Assembly (NCBI RefSeq): GCF_001690275.1
Contig: NZ_LZGW01000003.1
Coordinates: forward strand, 106,980 to 170,979
DNA: 64,000 nucleotides
From: Gilliamella sp. WF3-4
GTDB lineage: Bacteria > Pseudomonadota > Gammaproteobacteria > Enterobacterales > Orbaceae
Reading direction: 5' to 3'
Shown here piece by piece: positions 49,305-61,054 of this stretch (within the stretch, counting starts at the first letter, position 1; the number at the start of each line of letters is the position of its first letter). The position numbers were made by a program, and so were the translations under genes. The notes under the pieces were generated by a model, which worked only from the letters and a program-made list of their open reading frames with translations, had not been told where the DNA came from and did not search any database.

Positions 49305-50258
49305 ATGTATACAAAGATATTAGGAACTGGGAGTTATCTTCCAAAACAGATAAGAACTAATGCAGATCTTGAAAAAATGGTCGATACTAGTGATGAATGG
49401 ATCACAACGCGTACTGGTATTAAAGAAAGACGTATTGCAGAACCAAATGAAACGGTAACGAGCATGGCTTATGAAGCCGCAATGAATGCAATTGAAATGG
49501 CCAATATTGATAAAGAAGAAATCGGTATGATTATTGTTGCAACGGCAACCTCGGTCAATGCATTTCCAAGTTCTGCAACAGAATTACAGGCCAAATTAGA
49601 CATTGGTGATGTTGTTGCGTTTGATGTATCTGCAGCTTGTTCTGGATTTATTTATGCACTTGATATTGCAGATAAATATATTAAAAGCGGCGCTATTAAA
49701 TACGCTTTAGTCGTTGGTTCAGATATGTTAACACGTGGCGTGGATCCAAATGACCGAGGAACCATTATTATTTTTGGTGATGGTGCAGGGGCAGTTGTTG
49801 TGGGCGCATCAGAAGAGCCTGGTATTATCGCTTCACACCTCCATGCTGATGGTCGTTATGGCAATTTATTAAAGTACCCATATGTTGATCGTCGTAATAT
49901 GGACGATCCAGTCTATATGACTATGCATGGTAATGAAGTATTTAAAGTTGCAGTTAAAGAGCTTTCAAATTTGGTTGATGAACTTTTGGTTGAGAATGCG
50001 TTTAACAAAGCCGATTTGGATTGGCTTGTGCCACATCAAGCAAATTTGAGAATTATTTCTGCGACTGCTAAACGACTAGATCTGGACATGAGTAAAGTTA
50101 TTGTTACATTAGATAAGCAGGGTAACACCTCAGCTGCCTCTGTGCCTTGCGCTTTAGATGCTGGTGTGCGAGATGGACGAATTCAACGAGGCCACTTAGT
50201 TTTGCTAGAAGCGTTTGGTGGTGGATTTGTTTGGGGATCAGCACTAGTTAGATTTTAG
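49305..50258 (+). CDS. fabH: Beta-ketoacyl-ACP synthase III
   Basis: Starts fatty acid chains by condensing acetyl-CoA with malonyl-ACP. The 317 residues equal E. coli FabH. The Cys ([12 protein letters not shown]), His (VPHQANLR) and Asn ([10 protein letters not shown]) of the triad are visible. Confidence 0.98.
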   Translation: MYTKILGTGSYLPKQIRTNADLEKMVDTSDEWITTRTGIKERRIAEPNETVTSMAYEAAMNAIEMANIDKEEIGMIIVATATSVNAFPSSATELQAKLDIGDVVAFDVSAACSGFIYALDIADKYIKSGAIKYALVVGSDMLTRGVDPNDRGTIIIFGDGAGAVVVGASEEPGIIASHLHADGRYGNLLKYPYVDRRNMDDPVYMTMHGNEVFKVAVKELSNLVDELLVENAFNKADLDWLVPHQANLRIISATAKRLDLDMSKVIVTLDKQGNTSAASVPCALDAGVRDGRIQRGHLVLLEAFGGGFVWGSALVRF

Positions 50259-50285
50259 TTTGTTTTTATAATCAAGGATTTAATA

Positions 50286-51221
50286 ATGACCAAATTTGCA
50301 ATGGTATTTCCAGGACAAGGTTCACAAGCTGTCGGCATGTTAAAAGAACTTGCTGATAATTATTCAATTGTGAAATCAACTTTTGATGAAGCTTCTGAAG
50401 TACTCGGTTATGATTTATGGGAGCTGGTACAAAAAGGCCCTGTAGAAGAATTAAATAAAACATGGCAAACACAACCAGCGCTACTTGCTGCTTCTGTTGC
50501 AATATTTAGAGTATGGCAAAGTGTCAGTGGTCCTCAACCTGCTTTTATGGCTGGTCATAGTTTAGGAGAATATTCAGCATTAGTCTGTGCTGGTGTTATT
50601 GACTTCAAAGATGCAATAAAATTAGTTGAATTACGAGGTAAATTAATGCAAGACGCTGTGCCAAGTGGCACAGGTGCAATGTATGCCATTATTGGATTAG
50701 ATAATGATTCAATTAATAAAGCATGTGAACAAGCAGCTCAAGGTCAAGTTGTTGCTCCAGTAAATTTTAACTCCCCAGGTCAAGTTGTTATCGCTGGGCA
50801 TAAAGAAGCCGTTGAACGGGCTGCTGCATTGTGTAAAGAAGCTGGTGCAAAGCGAGCTCTACCACTTGCTGTTAGCGTGCCATCTCATTGTGCGTTAATG
50901 AAACCTGCAGCAGATAAATTAGCCAATACATTAAACGATATAGAATTTAGTGCGCCAAATTTTGCAGTTATCAATAATACTAATGTTAAAATTGAAACAT
51001 CAGCTGAAAAAATTAAAGCTGCACTAATTGCTCAGCTTTACAGCCCTGTTCGTTGGACTGAAACTGTTGAAGAAATGGCGAAACAAGGTGTAACGCTTTT
51101 AGTTGAAGTTGGTCCTGGTAAAGTGTTAACAGGACTAACTAAACGCATTGTTGATACCTTGTCTGGTTGTGCTGTTAATGATAAAGCTTCATTAGATGCT
51201 GCATTAGAAAATACTAGATAA
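50286..51221 (+). CDS. fabD: Malonyl-CoA-ACP transacylase
   Basis: Transfers malonyl from CoA to ACP. The 311 residues, MVFPGQGSQAVGM, and the nucleophile GHSLGEYSALV are typical. It follows fabH by 27 bases in the conserved fab cluster. Confidence 0.98.
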   Translation: MTKFAMVFPGQGSQAVGMLKELADNYSIVKSTFDEASEVLGYDLWELVQKGPVEELNKTWQTQPALLAASVAIFRVWQSVSGPQPAFMAGHSLGEYSALVCAGVIDFKDAIKLVELRGKLMQDAVPSGTGAMYAIIGLDNDSINKACEQAAQGQVVAPVNFNSPGQVVIAGHKEAVERAAALCKEAGAKRALPLAVSVPSHCALMKPAADKLANTLNDIEFSAPNFAVINNTNVKIETSAEKIKAALIAQLYSPVRWTETVEEMAKQGVTLLVEVGPGKVLTGLTKRIVDTLSGCAVNDKASLDAALENTR

Positions 51222-51248
51222 AAGATAAAAAATAAAAAAGGGGTTGTT

Positions 51249-51983
51249 ATGAACTTATCAGGAAAAATTGCGTTAGTAACTGGTGCAAGCCGTGGAATCG
51301 GTAAAGCGATTGCAGAAAAACTAGTTGCTTGTGGCGCAACCGTTATTGGTACAGCGACAACAGAAAAAGGTGCTGATGCCATTAGCCAATATTTAGGTTC
51401 ACATGGGAAAGGCTTTGTTTTAAATGTGACCGATGAGACATCAATTGAATCTGTTATTGCGGCAATTAAAACTGAATTTGGTGATATTGATATTCTAGTT
51501 AATAACGCTGGTATTACTCGTGATAATTTGTTAATGCGAATGAAAGAAGATGAATGGCAAGATATCTTAGATACAAATTTAACGTCTGTTTTTCGTTTAT
51601 CTAAAGCATTATTGCGCACAATGATGAAAAAGCGTTATGGCAGAATTGTCACTATTGGCTCAGTAGTGGGTACAATGGGTAATGCTGGTCAAGCTAACTA
51701 TGCTGCAGCAAAAGCTGGTTTAATTGGTTTTAGTAAATCATTAGCGCGTGAAGTTGCATCGCGCGGTATAACTGTTAATGTAGTTGCACCTGGTTTTATT
51801 GCAACAGACATGACAGAAGCATTAACTGATGAGCAAAAAGCTTTAACATTAGCACAAGTACCTGCAGGGCGTTTAGGTGAGCCAACAGAAATTGCAAATG
51901 CTGTAGCATTTTTGGCCTCCGATGAAGCATCTTACATTACTGGCGAAACTTTACATGTCAATGGTGGCATGTATATGGTGTAA
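51249..51983 (+). CDS. fabG: 3-oxoacyl-ACP reductase
   Basis: NADPH-dependent short-chain reductase of fatty acid elongation. TGASRGIGKAIAE (cofactor), NNAGITRDN and the catalytic Ser-Tyr-Lys (GSVVGTMGNAGQANYAAAKAG) are present in 244 residues, the E. coli length. AGGGG lies before the start. Confidence 0.98.
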   Translation: MNLSGKIALVTGASRGIGKAIAEKLVACGATVIGTATTEKGADAISQYLGSHGKGFVLNVTDETSIESVIAAIKTEFGDIDILVNNAGITRDNLLMRMKEDEWQDILDTNLTSVFRLSKALLRTMMKKRYGRIVTIGSVVGTMGNAGQANYAAAKAGLIGFSKSLAREVASRGITVNVVAPGFIATDMTEALTDEQKALTLAQVPAGRLGEPTEIANAVAFLASDEASYITGETLHVNGGMYMV

Positions 51984-52133
51984 TTGTTTAGAATAGTGTA
52001 AAATAAGTCAATATATTGAAGTTTTGTATAAAAAATAAGCAATTGGGTTGAAAAATGATTGGCATCTTTTTCAACATTTTATAAACTTACATTCACCGCC
52101 ACTTTCGGCGATTTTTATAGGAAAAAAAAGAGT

Positions 52134-52367
52134 ATGAGCACTATTGAAGAGCGAGTTAAGAAAATTATTGTTGAGCAACTTGGTGTAAAAGAGGAAGAAG
52201 TTAAAAATGAATCTTCTTTCATCGAAGATCTTGGCGCTGACTCTCTTGATACAGTTGAATTAGTTATGGCTTTAGAAGAAGAATTTGATACTGAAATTCC
52301 TGATGAAGAAGCTGAAAAAATTACAACTGTTCAATCAGCAATTGATTATATTACTGCGAATCAATAA
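52134..52367 (+). CDS. acpP: Acyl carrier protein
   Basis: The 77-residue acidic helical carrier has the phosphopantetheine serine in [19 protein letters not shown]. The ATG at 52134 gives the family length; the frame is open 75 bases further upstream, but that sequence is leader. The fabG-acpP gap (150 bases) is T-rich with a small hairpin at 52096-52110. Confidence 0.98.
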   Translation: MSTIEERVKKIIVEQLGVKEEEVKNESSFIEDLGADSLDTVELVMALEEEFDTEIPDEEAEKITTVQSAIDYITANQ

Positions 52368-52522
52368 GGTTTAGCAGAGTTTTCATAATAGGCGGTCATA
52401 TGATCGCCTAGTTTGCATCTACCTATTTAGTTCTAAAAGAAAAGCGGTATAGATTGGCAGAAAACTCAAAATAAAATTTTCAATGATTCAAATTTCATTT
52501 CAATCCTTTCCTGGAGGACAAT

Positions 52523-53767
52523 GTGTCTAAACGCAGAGTTGTTGTTACTGGAATGGGCATGATATCTCCTGTAGGTAATACAGTTGAATCCACTTGGCAA
52601 GCTTTACTCGCTGGGCAAAGTGGCGTTGAACTCATAGAACACTTCGATACAGCCCCTTTCGCAACACGCTTCGCAGCGATGGTTAAAAACTTTAATGGCG
52701 AAGATTATAATATTTCACGCAAAGATGCTCGTAAAATGGATTTTTTTATTCAATACGGTATTGCTGCGGGTATGCAAGCAATGCAAGATGCGGGCATTGA
52801 GATCACGGAAGAAAATGCTGAACGAATTGGTTGCGCGATAGGCTCAGGTATTGGTGGACTTGGGTTAATTGAAGAAAACCACAGCGCATTAGTCAATGGT
52901 GGGCCACGTAAAATTAGCCCATTTTTTGTTCCGTCAACAATTGTTAATATGATTGCTGGTCACTTATCCATTATTTATGGATTAAAAGGACCTAGTATTA
53001 CTATTGCCACAGCATGTTCTTCTGGTGTGCATAATATTGGTCATGCAGCACGTATGATTGCCTATGGTGATGCAGATGCTATGTTAGCTGGTGGTGGAGA
53101 GAAAGCTAGTACACCACTTGGTATTGGTGGTTTTGGGGCTGCTCGTGCCTTATCAACTAATAATGATAATCCTAAAGCAGCAAGTCGCCCTTGGGATAAA
53201 GATCGTGATGGCTTTGTACTAGGAGATGGTGCAGGAATTATGTTCTTAGAAGAATATGAGCATGCCAAAAAACGCGGCGCTAAAATTTATGCTGAAGTTG
53301 TTGGTTTTGGTATGAGTGGTGATGCTTATCATATGACTTCTCCTCCTGCGGATGGCAGTGGTGCAGCTTTAGCAATGAAATGTGCACTTCGTGATGCGGG
53401 TATTAACCCTGAGCAAGTTGGTTATATCAATGCTCATGGCACTTCGACACCTGCTGGTGATAAAGCTGAAACTCAAGCAGTAAAAAGCATATTTAAAGCG
53501 AATGCCAACAAAGTTATGGTTAGTTCAACTAAATCAATGATAGGGCATTTATTGGGTGCTGCGGGCGCAGTTGAGTCAATTTTCACTGTACTTGCATTGA
53601 GCGATCAAGCCGTGCCACCAACAATTAATCTAGATAATCCTGATGATGGTTGCGATCTTGATTATGTTCCACATACTGCTCGTCAAGTTAAAAACTTAGA
53701 ATATGCACTTTGTAATTCTTTTGGTTTCGGTGGAACTAATGGTTCAGTGCTGTTTAAGAAAATCTAA
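52523..53767 (+). CDS. fabF: Beta-ketoacyl-ACP synthase II
   Basis: Elongating condensing enzyme, important for temperature control of cis-vaccenate. The 414 residues carry the Cys-His-His triad: [20 protein letters not shown] and [12 protein letters not shown] start at 52523 has CTGGAGGA upstream. The fabF terminator follows. Confidence 0.98.
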   Translation: MSKRRVVVTGMGMISPVGNTVESTWQALLAGQSGVELIEHFDTAPFATRFAAMVKNFNGEDYNISRKDARKMDFFIQYGIAAGMQAMQDAGIEITEENAERIGCAIGSGIGGLGLIEENHSALVNGGPRKISPFFVPSTIVNMIAGHLSIIYGLKGPSITIATACSSGVHNIGHAARMIAYGDADAMLAGGGEKASTPLGIGGFGAARALSTNNDNPKAASRPWDKDRDGFVLGDGAGIMFLEEYEHAKKRGAKIYAEVVGFGMSGDAYHMTSPPADGSGAALAMKCALRDAGINPEQVGYINAHGTSTPAGDKAETQAVKSIFKANANKVMVSSTKSMIGHLLGAAGAVESIFTVLALSDQAVPPTINLDNPDDGCDLDYVPHTARQVKNLEYALCNSFGFGGTNGSVLFKKI

Positions 53768-53777
53768 TATTTTATTA

Positions 53778-53814
53778 TCCGCCAATAGTTTATTATTGGT
53801 GGGATATTTTTAAT
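53778..53814 (+). terminator. Rho-independent terminator of fabF
   Basis: TCCGCCAATA at 53778-53787 pairs with TATTGGTGGGA at 53794-53804, with a G-T pair, followed by a T-rich run. It ends the fab operon. Confidence 0.8.
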
Positions 53815-53957
53815 ATATATTTTCACTGATAAAATTTATAATAAAAATGGCTTCCCTCTTTTATTTTCAATTAGAACTCGTAATTAAAGAGAATAAGAAT
53901 ATTTTTCCTGCTTGTGTTATAATTACAAACTAATTTTATAGCTTAATTTTGGTAATT

Positions 53958-56900
53958 ATGGCGCAACCTAAATTTATTCACCTTCATTTGCATAGTGATT
54001 TCTCAATGATTGATGGGATTGCCAAAGTTGGCACATTAGTAAATGAAGTGAGCAAGTTACAGATGCCCGCTTTTGCGATCACTGATTTTACTAATCTTTG
54101 TGGACTAGTTAAGTTTTATGGCTCAGCAATGTCTAAAGGTATTAAACCGATCATTGGTGCCGATCTTGCTATTAGAAGCCCCCAAATGCCTGATGATATT
54201 TATCGTTTAACTCTATTAGCGGCTAATAATCAAGGGTATCAAAATCTTACTTTATTAATTTCTAAAGCTTATCAACGAGGGTATATTGGTGATTTTCCCG
54301 TTGTTGATAATGAGTGGTTGATTGAGCATCGAGCTGGGTTAATTGTATTAGCTGGGCGTGAAAGCGATATTGGTATTGGCATTGTTCGCAATAATCAAAT
54401 TATCATTGATAATGCGATTAATTTTTATCTTGAAAATTTTCATGACCATTTTTATTTTGAATTAGTACGAACTAAACGCAACAATGAAGAACTATTTATT
54501 CATCGTGCTGTAAGTTTGGCTGAACAATATTTGTTACCAGTCGTTGCAACTAATGATGTTCGTTTTTTAAAAGCTTCTGATTATGAAGCTCATGAGATTC
54601 GTGTTGCTATTCATGATGGTAATACATTAGATGATCCTTCTAGGCCTAAAAATTACTCAGCCGAGCAATATCTACGTTCAGAACAGGAAATGTGTGAGTT
54701 ATTTTCTGATATTCCAGAAGCCCTTGAAAATAGTGTTGAAATAGCAAAGCGTTGTAATGTTTCTATCCGGTTGGGAGAGTATTTTTTACCTAAATTTCCA
54801 ACTGGCGATATGTCAACTGAAGACTTTTTAGTGCATAAATCGCGTGAAGGATTAGAAGAAAGATTAACGTTTTTATTTCCTGATCCTGAAATCAGAAAAC
54901 AAAGAAGATCTGAATATGATGAACGTTTAGAAACGGAATTAACTGTTATTAATCAAATGGGTTTTCCTGGCTACTTTCTAATTGTTATGGAATTCATTCA
55001 ATGGTCAAAAGATAATGATATTCCTGTAGGACCAGGGCGAGGCTCTGGTGCAGGTTCTCTCGTTGCGTATGCTTTAAAAATTACCGATTTAGATCCACTT
55101 GCGTTTGATTTGCTTTTTGAACGTTTTCTAAATCCAGAACGTGTTTCAATGCCCGATTTTGATGTTGATTTTTGTATGGAAAAACGCGATCTGGTTATTG
55201 ATCATGTTGCTGATATGTATGGGCGAGATGCTGTTTCCCAAATTATAACCTTTGGTACTATGGCAGCTAAAGCGGTAATACGGGATGTTGGTCGAGTGCT
55301 TGGACATCCTTATGGATTTGTTGATCGTATTTCTAAATTAATACCTTTAGATCCAGGCATGACTCTCGCTAAAGCTTTTGAAATTGAGTCTCAGCTTCAA
55401 GATTTATATGATAATAATGAAGAAGTTAAATCATTAATCGATATTGCACGCCAATTAGAAGGCGTAACTCGAAATGCAGGTAAGCATGCTGGGGGAGTAG
55501 TCATTTCCCCAACTAAGATTACTGATTTTTCACCAATTTATTGTGATCCAGAAGGTCATCACCCAGTTACTCAGTTTGATAAAAACGATGTTGAATATGC
55601 AGGGCTTGTCAAGTTTGACTTTTTAGGGCTAAGAACATTAACCATTATTGATTGGGCCATCAAAATGATTAATGATCGCCAGCTTCGAACTGGAAAAGAA
55701 AGAGTCGATATCACTAGAATTCCTTTAGATGATGAAAAATCGTTTGAATTATTGTTAAAAGCTGAAACCACAGCCGTATTCCAGTTAGAATCTAGAGGGA
55801 TGAAAGACTTAATCAGACGGTTAAAACCGGACTGTTTTGAGGATATGATTGCTTTAGTTGCACTATTTCGCCCTGGTCCATTACAATCAGGTATGGTAGA
55901 TAACTTCATTGACCGCAAACATGGTCGAGAAGAGGTTTCTTATCCCGATATTAAATATCAACATGAATCATTAAAACCTATTTTAGAGCCAACATACGGT
56001 ATTATTTTATATCAAGAACAAGTTATGCAAATCGCACAGACCTTATCAGGTTATACACTAGGCGGTGCTGATTTACTACGTCGAGCTATGGGTAAGAAAA
56101 AGCCCGAGGAGATGGCAAAGCAACGTTCTGTTTTTAAAGAAGGGGCAGAAAAACAGGGCATTGATGGCGAATTGTCAATGAGAATATTTGATCTGGTTGA
56201 GAAGTTTGCTGGGTATGGTTTTAATAAATCTCACTCGGCGGCATATGCACTTGTTTCTTATCAAACGTTATGGCTAAAAACTCACTATCCCGCCGAATTT
56301 ATGGCTGCGGTTATGACTGCTGATATGGATAATACTGATAAAATTGTCGGTTTGGTTGACGAGTGCTTACGAATGGGATTAAAAGTCAACCCTCCTGATA
56401 TTAACAGTGGGCTTTATCATTTTCATGTAAATGATAAAGGAGAAATTGTTTATGGAATAGGTGCGATAAAAGGTGTTGGAGAAGGACCTATAGAGGCAAT
56501 TGTTGAAGCACGTAATAGTGGTGGGTACTTCAAAAATATTTTTGAGCTTTGTGCCAGAACAGATATGAAAAAGGTTAACCGCCGTGTGCTTGAAAAACTC
56601 ACTATGGCAGGGGCTTTTGATAAATTAGGACCCCATCGAGCAGCTATTTTACATAGTATCAATGATGCAATGCAGGCAGCAGATCAATATGCTAAAGCGC
56701 AACATATTGGTCAAGAAGATATGTTTGGTGTGTTGGCAGAAGAGCCCGAACAAGTTGAACATGCTTATGCTGCGGTTCCAGAATTGCCTGATCAAGTTTT
56801 GCTTGATGGAGAGCGTGAGGCTTTAGGACTTTATTTAACAGGGCATCCTGTAACGCAATATTTAAAAGAATTAAATCGTTATACAGGTGGGCTACGAATT

Positions 56901-57437
56901 AGTGAAGCATCGCCGACAGGATGGGGAAAAGTGGTCACTTTTGCAGGTATTGTAGTAGATGCTAGGGTTAGAATTACCAAAAGAGGGAACAAGATTGGTT
57001 TATTTACTTTAGATGATCGTTCTGGTCGAATTGATGGTATGCTTTTTGCGGAGTCTTTAGAAAATTTTGGGCATTTACTTGTAAAAGATAAAATTTTAAT
57101 TGTGACGGGGCAAGTTAGCCATGACGATTTTAATGGTGGCTTTAAAATGTCGGTGCGCGATATTGTCGATTTAAAAGATGCTCGAACTAAATATGTAAAA
57201 GGATTGTCCATTACGTTAACGGAAAACGAAACAAATCAAGCAATATTACAACGTTTGCAACAGTTGTTAGAACCTTATCGGCATGGAAGTGTACCTGTTA
57301 ACTTATATTATCATCGAGACGATTCTGTTGTGAGGATCCAATTTGGCACGAAATGGAGAATTATCCCGGAAGATGCTTTGATTGTTGAACTAAAGACTCT
57401 ACTTGGTGTTGAGCGTATAGAATTTGAGTTTGAATAA
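53958..57437 (+). CDS. dnaE: DNA polymerase III subunit alpha
   Basis: The 1159-residue replicative polymerase matches E. coli DnaE (1160). The PHP domain ([13 protein letters not shown]), catalytic aspartates (PDFDVDFCM and VKFDFLGL), the [16 protein letters not shown] block, helix-hairpin-helix and OB domains are present. The ATG at 53958 is preferred to the TTG at 53949, which only adds three residues. accA follows, as in E. coli. Confidence 0.98.
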   Translation: MAQPKFIHLHLHSDFSMIDGIAKVGTLVNEVSKLQMPAFAITDFTNLCGLVKFYGSAMSKGIKPIIGADLAIRSPQMPDDIYRLTLLAANNQGYQNLTLLISKAYQRGYIGDFPVVDNEWLIEHRAGLIVLAGRESDIGIGIVRNNQIIIDNAINFYLENFHDHFYFELVRTKRNNEELFIHRAVSLAEQYLLPVVATNDVRFLKASDYEAHEIRVAIHDGNTLDDPSRPKNYSAEQYLRSEQEMCELFSDIPEALENSVEIAKRCNVSIRLGEYFLPKFPTGDMSTEDFLVHKSREGLEERLTFLFPDPEIRKQRRSEYDERLETELTVINQMGFPGYFLIVMEFIQWSKDNDIPVGPGRGSGAGSLVAYALKITDLDPLAFDLLFERFLNPERVSMPDFDVDFCMEKRDLVIDHVADMYGRDAVSQIITFGTMAAKAVIRDVGRVLGHPYGFVDRISKLIPLDPGMTLAKAFEIESQLQDLYDNNEEVKSLIDIARQLEGVTRNAGKHAGGVVISPTKITDFSPIYCDPEGHHPVTQFDKNDVEYAGLVKFDFLGLRTLTIIDWAIKMINDRQLRTGKERVDITRIPLDDEKSFELLLKAETTAVFQLESRGMKDLIRRLKPDCFEDMIALVALFRPGPLQSGMVDNFIDRKHGREEVSYPDIKYQHESLKPILEPTYGIILYQEQVMQIAQTLSGYTLGGADLLRRAMGKKKPEEMAKQRSVFKEGAEKQGIDGELSMRIFDLVEKFAGYGFNKSHSAAYALVSYQTLWLKTHYPAEFMAAVMTADMDNTDKIVGLVDECLRMGLKVNPPDINSGLYHFHVNDKGEIVYGIGAIKGVGEGPIEAIVEARNSGGYFKNIFELCARTDMKKVNRRVLEKLTMAGAFDKLGPHRAAILHSINDAMQAADQYAKAQHIGQEDMFGVLAEEPEQVEHAYAAVPELPDQVLLDGEREALGLYLTGHPVTQYLKELNRYTGGLRISEASPTGWGKVVTFAGIVVDARVRITKRGNKIGLFTLDDRSGRIDGMLFAESLENFGHLLVKDKILIVTGQVSHDDFNGGFKMSVRDIVDLKDARTKYVKGLSITLTENETNQAILQRLQQLLEPYRHGSVPVNLYYHRDDSVVRIQFGTKWRIIPEDALIVELKTLLGVERIEFEFE

Positions 57438-57674
57438 ATCAGATAAACTTATTAATAATAGTAAGCATTATAAATTTATTGAATAAATAAAGTTATATTT
57501 CAGTCAATGTGAGAGACATAATAGTTGAAGCCTAATAATACAAATGTAGGTGGCTTCAATGAGTGTTACATAGTAGAATTGATTTAATTTTATCTTAAGA
57601 GTTAGTCAGTATATTGTATTAAGTAGTGTATTTTTTTAAAATACCGAATAAATTAAGAGGCAATTACAAGCGTT

Positions 57675-58634
57675 ATGAATAATTTTTTGGAATTTGAAAA
57701 GCCGATAGCGGAATTAGAAGCAAAAATTAATTCCTTGAAGAATATAGATTCGCAACAAGTAGAATTAGATATTAATTTAGATAAAGAAATTAAGCAATTA
57801 CATAAAAAGAGCCGTGAGTTAACAAAAAAAATATTTGCTAATTTAACGCCTTGGGAAATTGCGCAACTAGCTAGGCATCCAAATCGCCCTTATACATTAG
57901 ATTATATAAAAGAAATTTTTACCGATTTTGATGAATTGGCTGGTGACAGAGCCTATGCTGACGATAAAGCAATTGTTGGTGGGATCGCGCGTATTGATGG
58001 GCGTTCGGTGGTAGTTATTGGGCATCAAAAAGGTCGTGAAACAAAACAGAAGATTTATCGAAATTTTGGTATGCCAGCCCCAGAAGGTTATCGTAAAGCT
58101 TTACGGTTAATGCAACTAGCTGAACGCTTTAAATTGCCCATTATTACTTTTATTGATACTCCTGGAGCTTATCCTGGGATTGGTGCCGAAGAGCGAGGTC
58201 AAGCAGAAGCTATTGCGCGTAATTTAAGAGAAATGTCACGCCTTAAAGTTCCTACCATTTGCACCGTCATTGGGGAAGGTGGCTCTGGTGGAGCGCTAGC
58301 GATTGGTGTGGCAGATAAGGTTAATATGCTTCAATATAGTACTTATTCTGTTATCTCACCAGAAGGTTGTGCTTCTATTTTATGGAAAAGTGCAGATAAA
58401 GCACCAATTGCTGCTGAAGCCATGAATATGACGGCAGATAATTTATTAAAATTAAATTTAATTGATTCAATCGTGCCAGAGCCTTTAGGTGGCGCTCACC
58501 GAGATTATGCTACTGTATCTGTTTCACTTAAAACACAGCTACTTAGTGATCTTGATGAGCTTGAAAATATGGATTTATCTACATTACTAGAAAGACGATT
58601 CCAACGTTTGATGAACTATGGTTATGTAAGGTAA
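57675..58634 (+). CDS. accA: Acetyl-CoA carboxylase carboxyltransferase subunit alpha
   Basis: The 319-residue subunit transfers carboxyl from biotin to acetyl-CoA with Acc[26 protein letters not shown] and [12 protein letters not shown] are hallmarks. It lies 237 bases after dnaE and 21 before dgkA. Confidence 0.98.
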   Translation: MNNFLEFEKPIAELEAKINSLKNIDSQQVELDINLDKEIKQLHKKSRELTKKIFANLTPWEIAQLARHPNRPYTLDYIKEIFTDFDELAGDRAYADDKAIVGGIARIDGRSVVVIGHQKGRETKQKIYRNFGMPAPEGYRKALRLMQLAERFKLPIITFIDTPGAYPGIGAEERGQAEAIARNLREMSRLKVPTICTVIGEGGSGGALAIGVADKVNMLQYSTYSVISPEGCASILWKSADKAPIAAEAMNMTADNLLKLNLIDSIVPEPLGGAHRDYATVSVSLKTQLLSDLDELENMDLSTLLERRFQRLMNYGYVR

Positions 58635-58655
58635 TTTTAGATTTGGAATACTATA

Positions 58656-59024
58656 ATGAAAAAAACGGCAGGACTACTGCGCATTTTTAATGCAACAAAA
58701 TACTCTTTAAAAGGCTTAAAATCGGCGATCAAATATGAAACAGCGTTTCGCCAAGAGTTCATTTTATTGGTTGTGGCTTATATTATCGTAATGCTGGTCG
58801 ATTTTTCTATTTATGAACGAATTTTGTTATTGGGGTCAATTGGTGTTGTGATGATTACAGAGTTAATTAATAGTGCGATTGAGTGTGTTGTTGATCGCAT
58901 TAGCACTGAAAGACATGATTTATCTGGTCGAGCAAAAGACTATGGCTCAGCCGCAGTCTTTTTATCGTTATTATTGGCGGTTATTTTGTGGGTTTATCTA
59001 TTTTCTTGCCATTTTTTTTCATGA
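58656..59024 (+). CDS. dgkA: Diacylglycerol kinase
   Basis: The 122-residue integral membrane kinase with three transmembrane helices recycles diacylglycerol to phosphatidate. The conserved active-site region ELINSAIECVVDRIS (catalytic Glu) and an N-terminal amphipathic helix are seen. In E. coli dgkA sits between plsB and lexA; here it follows accA, so the block is rearranged. Confidence 0.96.
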   Translation: MKKTAGLLRIFNATKYSLKGLKSAIKYETAFRQEFILLVVAYIIVMLVDFSIYERILLLGSIGVVMITELINSAIECVVDRISTERHDLSGRAKDYGSAAVFLSLLLAVILWVYLFSCHFFS

Positions 59025-59079
59025 TTTTTTACTTAAGCATAGGTTTTTCTGAAAGTGTTTGATAACCAATAACAAAAAG

Positions 59080-59922
59080 TTATTCCGTAACTAACTCTTT
59101 AATGATGAAACTTCCCGTTTTGTGAATGTCTAAGGTGGTTTTCAACCACGGCATGATTGTAAGCATTTGTTCATGTAATTTCCATGGTGGGTTAATCACT
59201 ATCATTCCTGATGCAGTCATGCCTTTTTGATTATTATCAGGTTTGATGGCAAGCTCAAACTGAGAAATACGTTTAATACCTAAATTAACAATATTATCAA
59301 TCATTTTTTGCGTTTGGGTACGAGATACCACCGGATACCAAATTAGATAGACACCTGTAGCAAAACGTTTATAAGCTTCAAATAGTGCAGCAGGAATTTT
59401 TTGATAGTCATCTTTTATTTCATAGGAAGGATCGATTAGGATAATCCCTCGTCGTGAACTTGGTGGTAACTTTGATTTTAATTGTGCAAAACCATCTTCA
59501 CGTAATACTTTTGTTCGTTTATCTTTATTAAATTCTTGTCTCAATAAGGGGTAGTCTGTTGGATGTAATTCGGTAAGATTAAGTTTGTCTTGCTCGCGTA
59601 GTAATTGTTTAGCAATTAAAGGCGAGCCAGGATAATATTTTAATTCATCAAAAGGATTATAGCGCTTTAATACTGATATATAGCTATTAAGCAATTCCGG
59701 AATATTAGCTTGTTGCCATATCAAATTAATTCCTGATAAATATTCGCCTGTTTTTTCGGCATGTTCGCCTCGTAATAAGTACCTTCCTGCGCCAGAGTGT
59801 GTATCTAGATATAAAAAAGATTTTTCTTTTTCTTTTAATGACTCAATACATAGTGTTAAAACTACATGCTTTAGCACATCAGCGTGATTGCCTGCGTGAT
59901 AACTATGGCGATAGCTTAACAT
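59080..59922 (-). CDS. rlmJ: 23S rRNA (adenine2030-N6)-methyltransferase RlmJ
   Basis: Methylates A2030 of 23S rRNA during assembly. The 280 residues equal E. coli RlmJ. MLSYRHSYHAGNHADVLKH, the SAM site LYLDTHSGAGRY, and catalytic motif IV (LIDPSYE) are present; motif IV reads DPSY where many N6-methyltransferases have DPPY. It overlaps the upstream gene by one base (TAATG), so it is the last gene of the metK-sprT-membrane protein unit. Confidence 0.95.
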   Translation of the reverse strand: MLSYRHSYHAGNHADVLKHVVLTLCIESLKEKEKSFLYLDTHSGAGRYLLRGEHAEKTGEYLSGINLIWQQANIPELLNSYISVLKRYNPFDELKYYPGSPLIAKQLLREQDKLNLTELHPTDYPLLRQEFNKDKRTKVLREDGFAQLKSKLPPSSRRGIILIDPSYEIKDDYQKIPAALFEAYKRFATGVYLIWYPVVSRTQTQKMIDNIVNLGIKRISQFELAIKPDNNQKGMTASGMIVINPPWKLHEQMLTIMPWLKTTLDIHKTGSFIIKELVTE

Positions 59923-60536
59923 TATAAATTCTCCTTCTTTTTTTGTTCATTTTTTTGCATATAAAATGTCGTTAAAGCTAAACAAAGAAGGCAGGGGCAC
60001 TCCATTAACTCTTCGATTAAATCTTTTCGTTCTTTTGCTATAACTAAGAATTCATGCCCCATACGATGATGCTCAGCAATATCAGCTATTCCTAAGAATA
60101 GAAAAGCTAAAAATATATGCCAAACTGGAATTTGTTCAAATTTGTAGCGACGTGCAATTTCTTGGCGAATAGTTGGTAAAAACATACTTAGCATTGGGAT
60201 AGAGATTAAAGTGCTAGCAATAATTTTATAATAAAAACGTGGCACATCGGGAAAGAAATCTCTTCCCCAGCTAATTCCTCGCCCAAAAAGCATAAACCAC
60301 CAAAATATTGTCCAAATCCAAAATTTATATAGTTGTGAATGTTCAGCTACTCGCTGAGCATAATAATAAGTGTAGCCACACATGAATAATAAAAAAAGTG
60401 ATTGAACATGTTCAATAAGAGTGACGGTAAGCCCATTGTATAAAGGTATAAAGAAATTGCCTGTAATGTAAAGAATAATACCAAGAGTAAGAATCAACAA
60501 AGAGCTTTTATAAAAATGGAAATCTAATTTACACAT
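59922..60536 (-). CDS. Unknown membrane protein between sprT and rlmJ
   Basis: The 204-residue protein has about five hydrophobic segments (SSLLILTLGIILYITGNFFIP, HVQSLFLLFMCGYTYYYA, FWIWTIFWWFMLFG, IIASTLISIPMLSMFLP, IPVWHIFLAFLFLGIADIA). A notable His/Glu-rich segment, DIAEHHRMGHEFLV, and a CPCLLC cysteine pair near the C-terminus could bind metal. The start at 60536 leaves a 14-base gap after sprT, whereas an upstream start at 60596 would overlap it by 46 bases. I do not recognise the family. Confidence 0.7.
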   Translation of the reverse strand: MCKLDFHFYKSSLLILTLGIILYITGNFFIPLYNGLTVTLIEHVQSLFLLFMCGYTYYYAQRVAEHSQLYKFWIWTIFWWFMLFGRGISWGRDFFPDVPRFYYKIIASTLISIPMLSMFLPTIRQEIARRYKFEQIPVWHIFLAFLFLGIADIAEHHRMGHEFLVIAKERKDLIEELMECPCLLCLALTTFYMQKNEQKKKENL

Positions 60537-60550
60537 ACAATATCTTAATA

Positions 60551-61054
60551 TTAAGTGACGTTTTTGAATTTGAGTATAGTACCGCATTTGCGGCATAAAT
60601 AACTAGTGTTATTCTTTTGGATTTTATTGTGTCTTATTGATGTTAAGTGATGTTGTTGGCACTGGCAGTAGTATAAATGAGTGTTGCGCTTTACCTGAAA
60701 ATGATGAGTTGTTGAAGGTGTCTTGTCGAAAATTTTTGACATAACATATTGCCATTCTTTACCATGTGGTTTGACTTTGCCAAATTCTTTAAAAACAATG
60801 AGATGAGCAAGCTCATGGGGCACGACTTCTTCAATAAATTGGGTGCCATTTTCTAGTAACATAACTGAATTAAGTTGAATTTCCCAACGCATTAAAAGCG
60901 CACTACCTGCAATGCTACCTTTGGGTTTGTAGATGATGTTAGGTTCTTTATATTCGGTATGTAAAAATTGATTGGCTTGCATTAAGTGAGTTCTTAAACA
61001 AGCCATTATTTGATTATGTAAATAAATTGGTATGCGCTTATAATCCTGCTGCAT
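60551..61054 (-). CDS. sprT: SprT family zinc protease-like protein
   Basis: The 167-residue protein has the HExxH zinc site in VVPHELAHL, with HGKEW behind it and a C-terminal four-cysteine zinc ribbon (YYCQCQQH ... YLCRKCG). SprT relatives include the DNA-protein crosslink protease SPRTN. The ATG at 61054 gives the E. coli length (165) and overlaps metK by 17 bases. An ATG-like frame extending to 61156 is open but lies in metK. Confidence 0.92.
   Translation of the reverse strand: MQQDYKRIPIYLHNQIMACLRTHLMQANQFLHTEYKEPNIIYKPKGSIAGSALLMRWEIQLNSVMLLENGTQFIEEVVPHELAHLIVFKEFGKVKPHGKEWQYVMSKIFDKTPSTTHHFQVKRNTHLYYCQCQQHHLTSIRHNKIQKNNTSYLCRKCGTILKFKNVT

Noticed and set aside
52391..52408. Palindrome GGCGGTCATATGATCGCC between acpP and fabF as terminator
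   Set aside because: No T-run follows, and acpP-fabF is usually one unit; could be an attenuating or processing hairpin, but evidence is thin.
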